Assembly (NCBI GenBank): GCA_037349315.1 | Contig: JBAIAC010000057.1 | Coordinates: 124,001-188,000, forward strand | DNA length: 64,000 nucleotides | Reading direction: 5' to 3' | Origin: Chelydra serpentina | Taxonomy: Eukaryota > Chordata > Testudines > Chelydridae | Shown here: piece after piece, positions 54,965 to 64,000 of the stretch | Layout: every line of letters starts with the position of its first letter | Numbering within the stretch: position 1 is the first letter of the stretch | Position numbers and translations under genes: made by a program | The notes under the pieces: generated by a model | Told to the model about the DNA's origin: nothing | What the model saw: the letters and a program-made list of their open reading frames with translations, nothing else | Databases searched by the model: none

Positions 54965-55732
54965 AGGTAGGCGGGGTTTCAAACAGGGTTGCTGTGTGGT
55001 TCTAACAGTATCTCCTACTATACAAACCTTCCTTCAGGTTGGACTTTTGTATGGCCACTGTTTTGAGTGACAGGCTGATTGTAAATCTCGTACATTATTA
55101 ATCCCTGGAGTGAATAAGGTTGAGCCATACTTCCATTCCTTTTATACTCTAGTCTAGTGAGTACCGCGCTTGTATCTGATCTTTATCCATTTGTGCTGCT
55201 TCTCTCTGACCTTGGTTTTTATTCAGCTTAGAATTTTAACATTCAATTCTACACTGTATTTACTAAACTTATGCACTAGATTTTTATGCAGTTCAGTATC
55301 ATAAGCCAAGTTGGAGTCCAAATACATTATGTCTGCTAGTCTGTCCCATCAGTTCTCATTGCCACTTCTTTGCAGAAGTTAATCAGATTTGTTCAGCATG
55401 ACCTCCCCTATCTCATGATTTCCTCTTGTACCTCTCCCTTTCCCTATGTCTCTTTATCATTTATGTCATTTATGTCCCTGTTGCTCGTGACTGCATCCAA
55501 GACACAAACCCACTTACCTTCAGCTTTAGTCTCCTCTGCTTTCCCTGTTTCCTGTACTGCTACTGACACTCTGTGCCTCTTTCCTCTTCACCACTAATTT
55601 TAACACTCACCATAACTCTGTCTATTCTCTGGACCAAAGCACTGATCCAGCATTCATTGAAATTAATGAGACTTGGATCAGCCCCTAATATGTTGGATCC
55701 CGTTTTTATTCAACAGGAGCTCATCCTATTTG
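54965..55732. other. No gene recognised
   Basis: Pyrimidine-rich between 55370 and 55600. No credible gene. Confidence 0.5.
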
Positions 55733-55740
55733 TATACGGC

Positions 55741-56028
55741 CAGTAGCGCAGCCAGGTCCGGAGCGCAGGGGGAGCAGCGCTATAAAAAGGCACCTCCCCC
55801 TGTACTCTCCCGGCGGTGCTCTGGGTCTTCTGCAGCACTTCGGCGGCGGATCCTCACTCACTCCGGGTCTTCGGTGGTACCCACCGCCGAAGACCTGGAG
55901 CGCCGCCGGGTGAGTGCAAGAAGCAGTGCTTAAAAGAAGCAGCACCTTTTTTTAGTGCTGCTAAAAAAAGGCGCCACTTCTGCTCACAGGCAGGGGGAGT
56001 GGCCGCTCCCCCCTTGGCTACGCTACTG
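55741..56028. mobile_element. hAT-type MITE, family 1 copy C
   Basis: A 288-bp element flanked by identical TATACGGC (55733-55740 and 56029-56036). Ends are CAGTAGCGCAGCC and, inward from the right, CAGTAGCGTAGCC, nearly perfect. It carries TATAAAAAGG (55781-55790) and the CTCCGGGTCTTCGG hairpin, as in 46141-46449. The sharp ends suggest this is the youngest of the three copies. The 135-codon frame running through it and beyond is not a gene. Confidence 0.92.
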
Positions 56029-56036
56029 TATACGGC

Positions 56037-56547
56037 CTGTCTGTTCCGTAAAGATCTCTATTATGTCCCACCTAAACCTTCCCTCGAAGAGTTTTACTAT
56101 TCTATAACTATTCTTAGCCCTGCTATAAAATCCTTGTTCAGGTATTACTGGACTGGAGCGCTTTCCCTAGTTTGCTCTCCGAAGGCTGTTTTAACCCAAA
56201 GTGCTCTACAGCTGCAAGTGTAGCCGTAGCCTAAGTAAAAGAACATTAATGTGTCTGTCTTTTTATGTCAACTGCTTCACAGCTACCGTGTGCCCCCGAG
56301 AGAGAGAAACTGTGAACCAGAAGTTTCACACCTTTGGGATGGAGTTCTGGGAGAGAAGTTTGTTTAAGTACCAGGAAGCCTAAAGGGTCAGCATTGCACT
56401 TAGAGGGGCTACGGAGCTGGACAGCAGGTTCCAATTCTCAGAAGGGTATGTTGGACAGAAGGCCGGCACTCAGAGTGTGCCTAGGGAAGCTGTATTCAAA
56501 TAGATGGATTAAAAATTGGCCAAAGGTGTTAACAACTCAGTTACTGT
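56037..56547. other. No gene recognised; MITE scrap
   Basis: CTGCAAGTGTAGCCGTAGCC at 56211-56230 resembles an end of the Harbinger-like MITEs, without a partner. Nothing else is seen. Confidence 0.45.
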
Positions 56548-57040
56548 TCATGCATCCCAGGTTCTTTTGGTTCTAGCTCTTTTGGCCATAGCATCACATT
56601 GGGAGCTCATGTTCAGCTGATTATCTACCACAACCCCCAAATCTTTTTCAAAGTTGCTGCTTACCAGGGTAGAGTCCCCCGTCTTGTAAGTATGGCTAAC
56701 ATTCTTTGTTCCTACATGTATACACTTACATTTAACTGTATTAAAACACATGTTGTTTGCACTCTGAATCATGACCTGTCCTCTTCATTATTTACCACTC
56801 CTCTCACTTTTTATATCATCTGCAAACTTTATCTGTGATGATTTTATGTTTTCTTCCAGGTTATTAATAAAAATGTTAAACAGTGTACGGCCAAAAACTA
56901 CTCCTGTGGGACACCCCTGGGAATAGACCCACTTGATGACAATTCTCCATTTACAATTAAATTTTGAGACCTATCTGTTAGCTAGTTTTTAATCCGTTTA
57001 GTGTGTGCCATGTTAATTTTAATCTTTCAAATTTTTTAAA
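56548..57040 (-). pseudogene. CR1 LINE reverse transcriptase fragment
   Basis: Read on the minus strand from about 57020: the equivalents of RIKN.LTDRSQNLIVNGELS, IPRGVPQE (the CR1 GVPQG region), KFADD-like KFADDI, then the open stretch FNTVKCKCIHVGTKNVSH and FEKDLGVVVDNQLNMSSQCD. Several stops and shifts interrupt it. It lacks both the CR1 C-terminus and tail, so it is an internal fragment. It is more diverged than the copies at 4404 and 47147, so belongs to an older subfamily. Confidence 0.82.
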
Positions 57041-57049
57041 ACAAAAAAC

Positions 57050-60000
57050 GTTGTGTGGTACCAAGTCAGAAGTCTAATCATATTATGTCAACAGGTGAGT
57101 GAAGAAAAGTATTCTTGTGTTAAATTGTTATAGCCTTTGCAATATAGTAAGTTATTTAGGGAACAGGGAATGCTATCTGATGAACTAATACAACTTTTTA
57201 AGGGAACGGAGGAAATGCAGTAGATTTCTGAGAGTTTGCCTTTCAGTTCCATATCCAGAAGGGTGGGTAGAGTTTGTTTGTTTGTTTGTTTGTTTATCCT
57301 CTCAATATAGGCCAAATAGTGCTACACGAAAAACCCAATCTAAGTTGACAGATCAGAGGAGAAGATGGGAAATGGTTTAGAGGTGGTTCCTTTGGCCACA
57401 AATTCTATAAGAATATGTGCAAGAACCAGGGAGTTAACTGGAAAAGATTTTGCCTCAAAAACATGTCTAATTTCATTTTTAAAACCCTTCTAGTGGAGGT
57501 GAAACTGTCTTGTATCTGTGGATTATTTTACCCCAGGAGGGTTTCATAATGGACATCAAAATAGATTAGTTATGACAGACACTTCCTGAAGTCTGCAGTA
57601 GCAGTTCAAATTCGGGATCTAGTGGCCATCACAATTGCAGTGCAGAAAGTTCATAAACATTTTTAGTTGTCTGAGTAGGATATATCCAGTATCAGTGATA
57701 AGAATGGATTATTATGCAAATTTCATGGAGATGTAAAAACTCCCATTTTAATTCATCAGGTTAAAAATAGACTATATAAGAGAGAACCACACCGCGCTAG
57801 ACATTATTGGAATACTTCACAGAGAGAAAACTATTGTTTGAAAAATATAGTCCAGAATTGATTGGACAGAATTGGTAACCTATTCATATGTTGTTAGTGT
57901 TGTATCTGTCTAGAGTTCTTCTACAAATTGACCTTAAGCTGGAAATTTTGCAAGTGATTCAAGCTCTGGTCATTTCAGTACTTTTAGCAATTCTCTGTCC
58001 ATGTTTGTTTCTGTTCTGCTGATATCTGGTTTCCTCCTTGTCTTTTCACAAATACTGAATTCACTTCGATGTTCCTCTGGCCCTTGCTGGTTGGAATATG
58101 GCTTTATTCCTTTTTCAGGCTGCCACTTTCATTTCATCTTATGGAAAAGTTGGGCTGAGAAACTTTTTATTCCTCCTGGACTTTGCTTCATTTTGGCATC
58201 CGTTTGGTTGCAGGCTGATGGATTTTGTTTGATTTTTTTTGTTTTGTCTCTGCGAATACTTGATGTAATTTCTTTTCTTGGCCATCCTTAGACAGCTGTG
58301 TGTATAAGCAGCCCTTATTCAACAGACTCTCCCTACAAGGTAGTCACTGTACATTCAAGCAATTTCATGTCTTGATTTTCAGGCAGTCTTAAAAAAGTGT
58401 TTGATATTTTTTTTCTGTACAATTCAGAAAATCTGTCTGTATGGCTGTGATTGTGCTGATGCTTTTGAGCTCCCATATTTGTTTTCCTGACTCCACTAGC
58501 CAGGGCTTTAAAATTCATACCTGGTAGCCTGAGAACTATTGCTGTTATGCTATTTATGCTATAAGCATTTCTGTTAGTGATATCTCCAGTAGCTTTCTGG
58601 GATGAATCTTGCAGGAGGATGGACTCCTTTTACCCCCTTATTTTAGTCTTTGGCCTTAAAGTAGAAATCACTTCATCTAACTTGGTACGTGGCAATGCAT
58701 TTTGTATGACACATTTCTTATGCAACTGTTACAAACAAGAATGCAGGCTGTGATGCCCAAAGGCAATTAATTTAAGACATCAGAGATTTTAGCTATGCTG
58801 TGATTGATGGAAAGTTTATGGTTATCTACTACACCATGATGTCCCTCTCCAGAATCCCAGTAACATTTAATCCATAGTCCTGGAATTATGTGAATAAGAA
58901 ATTACTTCAATTCTGCATTCAGCACCTTCCAGTTCAGTAGCAGCAAATTTCTGCCTTGCAAAGCTACCACTGTACTAGTTTCATGTGATGGGGCCCATTT
59001 AATATGCAGCGGAGACACAGTGCTACAAAGAAAATAAGATAAGGTGGGAATGTTGAATATTCATTTTTCATGGTTAAAGGGTATTTTTCCTATGGTTTAG
59101 TTATTCAAATTATTTTTGGATTGTAACTTCCATTTAAACAACAAAGACTTAAAGGAACATAACAAGATAATACCAGTTTTATATGAACTATCCATGTAAA
59201 AGTAAAGTTCATTTATGAGCCCCTTTGAGACCTAGTATTTAACAAAGGATCTCAAAGATGATTATTACAATACTGGTCCCTTTTTGTTGATTTCTGATGC
59301 AATATATTGTAGCATGATAAAATGTTTCTTAATATCACGTAAGGCAAGGGGATATGTTCTCATTTGATTTAAATAAAATAACCAGCCCCGGTAGTTTTAT
59401 AAAGCTAATATGAGATTAATATTTACTCTTCAATAAAGTTGGGTTCTAAAATGATGCAAAGAAAGTCGGTGCTGATCCTGATAATGCATTTGTAACTAGC
59501 GTTGGTCTGTGCCTAGCAACTGGTGCATGTGTGCTGTATAGAATTATCCCATCTGGGGAGAATGGCAGTACCCTCCCCTCCCAAAGATAAACACACAGAG
59601 TCAAGCTTAGCTGTACTCCCCAGTGTCCCATAGACTTATTTTGGCTTTAGGCAAATTTGTGGGGGCAGAGTGAGTGACGCTTGCACAGCTGCTGACCGTG
59701 TAATATCTTTTCTGTGGATAACTAGTATCTTCTGTCATTTGGCCAGCTCTCTCCAGCACTACGGCTGTTTCACAATGTTACTTTTTAAATGTGCTTAGGG
59801 CACTAATTGTTTTTCCGGGACAGAAGGGGCAGTGACTAGAGAAATGTTTAAAAGGCCACAGCCCACTTGTCCTTTCTGAGGAGATGTAATAGGGCCAGTT
59901 CTTATCTTTTCCTTTCTTTTTCAACTACTAGGAAGCTTTTGTCTCTTCTCTGCTTATCTGTGTTTTGATCAATTGGAAAAGGCATCTGACATCAGCCCAG

Positions 60001-60820
60001 TCTGTCTGTTTATTCTAAGTGTTCCTCCTGCCCCTTTGTGGCCCCTCAATGGAAGGTGATTGGTAAAGTGAATTAGTGAAGACTCAGTTTGTGCCTATGA
60101 ATCTGTAAATGTGGTCAGAGCTGCCTGGCTTGCACGCCTCCAATCTCTGTACATCATTCTCTGTAGAGGCGCAACCTGATATTTGCATAGACTGCTCTCA
60201 GGGCTTCTTTGCATTTGTACTTGACAGTGAAGTTCAGCATTTCTGCTGGTGCTGTCTGTTTGCAATGGCATTTTCCAAAGAACTCTCTCAATACATTTTA
60301 CAAAGATGACCACTCACTAATCAACAAAGCATTTAACATCATTTTCTGTGGTTGGTATAGCTTCACTGACTAACATAGCTACAGTCCAGTGCCACCCTCC
60401 AATTGGAATATCTACTGAATTTGTATGGCATAAAGAAGTGTTTCCAACCTCTCGTGCTTCAGAGTGTTAACAGTGAACGTGCACTCTGGGTATGATCTGT
60501 GCGGGTTGCTGTTCTTTCCAGCTGCTCTGCTATTATCCTCTGTGGAGACAGGGTACCGGAAGAAGAATTCTTTAAAAAGGCACTCTGAGAAGTCCCAAAG
60601 CAGTTTATTTCTGATGTGGAGTTTGGGATCTCAGCATACCAGAGGGTAGTACCCTGCCCCACACTGGTGAGCTCAGAGCGGTTGTTACTTGCTTGCTAAA
60701 CTCACTGTTCATGGCATTTATTGGGTTCATTATAAGGAGTGAATCTGATGCAAAATAGTTTCAAGTACGTTCCCACGAAATCTTTCCAAAACACATTCTT
60801 TAATTCTGCTTCTGGTGTTC
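57050..60820. other. No gene recognised; TTTG microsatellite
   Basis: About 3.8 kb with no identifiable transposon or domain. A (TTTG)n run lies at 57270-57296. Open frames such as 58001-58291 are short and hydrophobic without family signature. Confidence 0.5.
57270..57296 (+). repeat. TTTG microsatellite
   Basis: Six or so perfect tetranucleotide units of TTTG. Confidence 0.9.
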
Positions 60821-60822
60821 CA

Positions 60823-61310
60823 GGCGTCAGGTTGGATGGTTGTGGTGGCCCGTTCTGGCCTTCAGCTCTGTGAACCTGTAAATCCCCCTGTTCACCCGCT
60901 TCCTTAATGGGCCACAGGAAGAATGTGATTGCATGTATTGGGCTTGATATGTTAATAACTCTTGCAGCACTACATTAAGAAAGTGACTAAAATCAGATCT
61001 CAGGCTTCAGGGCTGTAGCTGGTCACTGCAGGGGTCAGGAAAGAATATTTCCCTCCACCCTACCCCCAAAGTAGACAATTCCAGATGTATTCTGGTTTGG
61101 GGTTTTTTTGGCCTTCCTCTGAAGCATCAGAGATTGGCCACAAGTGGATGCCAGACAGGATGGACCAGTGCTCTGAGGTGGTACAGAGAATTCTCTTTCT
61201 TAGATGCCTGGCAGATGTCTTGCTGACATGTTCAGTGTCAAATTGATCACCAGATCTGGGGTCAGGAAGGAATTTTCCCCTTTAAAATTGGGACATCTGG
61301 TCACTCTACT
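60823..61310 (+). repeat. CR1 LINE 3' untranslated pieces
   Basis: A tail-like piece GGTGGCCCGTTCTGGCCTTCA lies at 60846-60870. A second piece with TTCAGGGCTGTAGCTGGTC, GGCCTTCCTCTGAAGCATCAG and GGGTCAGGAAGGAATTTTCC lies at 60990-61285. They share blocks with 37038-37441 and 8800-8972. No coding part is left. Confidence 0.6.
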
Positions 61311-62200
61311 TATGCTTGCAGTGTCTTGTTTGCACATTTAGTTTGTGGCAGTTGAACTTCCTGTGTAATAGACTTTTAATACATTGTTTTGTTGTTCAGT
61401 CCCATGCAGTGTGAGTACTTGGAAAACAATAGAGACAGGAACTTCAAAGCAAAGATTTTAATAAAGTCTGATTAACAACACATAACATTAGTAAATTGAT
61501 GCAGCATACTAAAGTGGTTGTGCTCATCTTCCCCCTCCTCCTGTTTCCCCCTCCAAACCAAGAATGTAGACACACAAGACTTACTTCACTTGCTGTCCTG
61601 GGCACAGCCTCAATTATCAGAGATGCTTTTTCTGGCTGCCTGTACTGGGCTTATAAACAAGCACTGGTATTGACCCACTCCTGGCCAAAGCTTTTCCCCT
61701 TCTCTTCGCATATGTTGTTCAATACACAGCACACCCCACTAATGTGAATAACATTATGCACGCTGATATCCAAATGATTTTGTAGTTAGCACCATCTTGC
61801 CTTCTGTCAGCCAAATGCACATTTGACCATCTTCCTACAACTGCTCAGTGTGAAATTAAACCTTCTTCTGCCCAGTATTCTCACACCACGGTAAGGCTTT
61901 GTGAGCCAGAGCAGTAGAATATAGGCTGGATTTCCCAAAATAACAGTGGGCCAGACACCCCATTGATATTATATTATTGGGTGAGAATAAAGTGCCAGCT
62001 TCTCCACATTTGAAAATGCTAGATCTCTGGACTACCCTGGCCTCATGGACCCTGCTGGTGCATCTCATATTAGTGTCCCTGAACCTCTCTCTATGGTCGA
62101 CCAAGCCTTGTTTAATGCATTCAGTCATGCCTGTTTGTTCTCCCATCCCTGCCCACTTCTGTTGATTGTTTATTCATTCTTCCATTGCATTTTGTCTAAA
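61311..62200. other. No gene recognised
   Basis: Unique-looking sequence with nothing identifiable. Confidence 0.5.
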
Positions 62201-62325
62201 TCCTAGGCAAAGAGCTCCCAGGGCAGGGGCCATCTTTGTGCTTTGTAATGTGTGTTGTACAACTGACCGTGAGTCCTGCTTGGGATTCTTAAATGCTATT
62301 GCAGTGCAAATAATAACAATAATGT
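62201..62325 (+). repeat. SINE tail remnant (MIR-type)
   Basis: CCCAGGGCAGGGGCCATCTTT, GTTGTACAACTGACCG and AGTGCAAATAATAACAATAA follow the order of the 3' part of a reptile MIR-type SINE, ending in an A/T-rich tail. Confidence 0.55.
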
Positions 62326-62329
62326 ATTT

Positions 62330-64000
62330 ACTGGCATTAGGCAATGGTGGCATTTGGAGGCTTTGTGCTGTTGAACAGTGATGGTGTTTCAGTCCAGAGC
62401 TGGCTGTGTTTCAGCATTGGGTAAAAATCTATATAGTCAAGGGGGTTGTGAGGATAAGTGTGTGTGTTCAAAGTGCTTTGAGCTCCTTGGATCAAAAGTG
62501 CTAATGAAATTCAAAATATGGTTAACACTTGAATCTACATTTCTCCTCCTGCTCCACTCTACCCTCTCGTTATCTGCCATCCCAGCTCCTCCATGGTGTC
62601 TGCCTAGGTTCATTGTGCACACATCCTTTAATTCCAACATACTGAGTCTCAGTAAGGAAAGGAATTGGAATTAAACAGTGATGGAGTTTTCAAAATGTAT
62701 TTTTGCATACAACACTCTGATTTTTTTTGTCTCTCTTTCTTTCCCCATTTATCCGTTTAAACATCACAAGAGTCTCAAGCTGTGGCTTTCCTGGAGATTT
62801 CCATATTGTGCAGTCTGTAGAGAGACACCTGCCCCAGTGAGGAGTCCTAATTCTTAGTTTCCACTTTCCAGATTATCTGACTTCCCATAAATTATTTCTC
62901 TGAATGGCGATGTACTGCCTGACATGAATGACATTATTTAACATAAGACAAACTATCTATAAAATGAGAAAACCTAAAAGTCGTTGGGGAATGTTTTCAA
63001 GGTTATTTTAAATCCTAGTTAAATGTTAAAGCACTGTTCTCCTATAAGGCTGCCTGTAAATGTTGGGAGACAATATAAATGAGAATAATGTTACCCTTAA
63101 ATTAAATTGTCTTTCTCATGTTTTAAAATGTTTGTACAGGGTATTTTTATTAATTGAATTCTGTTTGTTGCTAATTTGCTTTCTGATTTTGTTTTGTACT
63201 AATGTCAGAAACACAACTGAGAGAGGATCAGTAAGTTCTGTTTTCTGCAAGATGATGTGGATTTCATGTGTGGAAATTATTTGGATTTGCACCCGGGTTA
63301 AAGTGGTTTCTTTTTTGCTTTTGTGTAAATCAATGCATTTTCCCCCATAGCAGTTGCCTGAAAATGGTTAGGAACTGGACTCTTCCCATTCAGATGATTA
63401 CAAAAAGCGCTGCTTCCTTCTATCTAGGAGTTTTTTTCATCAGTATTTTCACATCCATATAGTCTCTCCCTTCACAGATTATTTGCTGTCTCTACCTCCA
63501 TTTCTAGCAGGCAACATGCTTTGGCTGAACCCATTTCTCCAGTTCAGAGTGAGATTGATTACCCCGTGTTCCAGGGCTGCTTGTGGCTCCAGGCATAAAT
63601 TCTGCCCTGCATTTTCCCATGCTGCTGCTTTTGGCAGTGTGATGCAACAGTAAGTAATAGCATGGGGCAGGGCTCAGCATGTCATGCGTGCAGCCGTATG
63701 TCACAACAAATGGATTTACAAAAGCCACTGATATGATCCACGAAGCAGAATTTTTACACTGTGAAATCCCTTCCTGGGGAGGAAATCTGGCCAGCACACC
63801 ATCATTTCTCAGTTCAAATGAAAAACGTCAGGCTTACCAGTTGCTGTCTATACTTTAGTGTAATCAGTGAAGAAATGGGGAAGCATCTCTCTTGTAATAA
63901 TGAACAACTTTCCTGTTCAGTATTATAATATAATTACTGTATAGTATAATAAAATACAGCAAATATAAGGTAATGTGATCAAAAATGGATGGTAAAAGCT
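62330..64000. other. No gene recognised
   Basis: AT-rich sequence to the window edge. Frames at 62378-62674, 63060-63350 and 63504-63797 are short and show no domain. Confidence 0.5.

Noticed and set aside
55816..56223. 135-codon frame
   Set aside because: It runs from inside a MITE through its right terminus into unrelated flank.
1..64000. Operons, ribosome binding sites, CRISPR arrays, tRNA or rRNA genes
   Set aside because: The DNA is vertebrate-type with dispersed retroelements; no spaced direct repeats or RNA gene structures were seen.

Overview
The window looks like non-coding, repeat-rich DNA from a non-avian sauropsid, most likely a turtle and possibly a crocodilian. This is inferred from its mix of interspersed repeats: many 5'-truncated CR1 LINEs, a Penelope-like element (PLE), many short hAT-type elements with 8-bp target duplications, old MIR/CORE-type SINEs and isolated retroviral-type LTRs. 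I recognise no host gene, tRNA, rRNA or CRISPR array. The DNA reads as a deep intron or a gene desert. The only hints of host exons are a few stretches bounded by good splice signals, the best being 27358-27642.

Layout. 1-2815 is a decayed PLE on the minus strand, with reverse transcriptase motifs between about 1967 and 969; two hAT MITEs sit inside it (251-470 and 719-968). 4404-6912 is a CR1 LINE split by a solo LTR (4662-5718) and by a hAT MITE (6516-6827). 8472-12085 holds CR1 tails and a MIR SINE. 12563-14700 is a minus-strand LINE that keeps its endonuclease but not its reverse transcriptase. 16684-17300 is an LTR relative. 18173-26340 holds hAT remnants, a LINE RT scrap, a hAT element with perfect 8-bp duplications (24007-24443) and a short PLE-derived insertion. 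29862-30089 is a palindromic PLE unit. 30873-32541 is a hAT element turned into a foldback with arms of about 600 bp.

The right half has CR1 copies at 37038-37441, 38671-39303, 43329-43878, 47147-48190, 54728-54960 and 56548-57040. It also has two Harbinger-like MITEs (39339-39609, 44081-44328), several hAT MITEs with intact duplications (41184-41477, 41870-42331, 46141-46449, 49417-49750, 55741-56028) and a second solo LTR (51297-52424). From 57050 to the end almost nothing is recognisable apart from CR1 and SINE scraps.

The features do not form a pathway. What links them is mobilisation: the small elements depend on proteins encoded elsewhere (hAT, PLE, CR1). The most interesting signal is a recurring motif shaped like a hammerhead ribozyme core in three PLE-derived units. 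Two of those units, plus a 61-bp insert, are short and carry their own target duplications, which suggests small non-autonomous, retrozyme-like passengers of PLE machinery. The second is the foldback hAT, whose apparent transposase ORF is partly the antisense of its own C-terminus. All family names come from pattern recognition of the sequence, without database searches.
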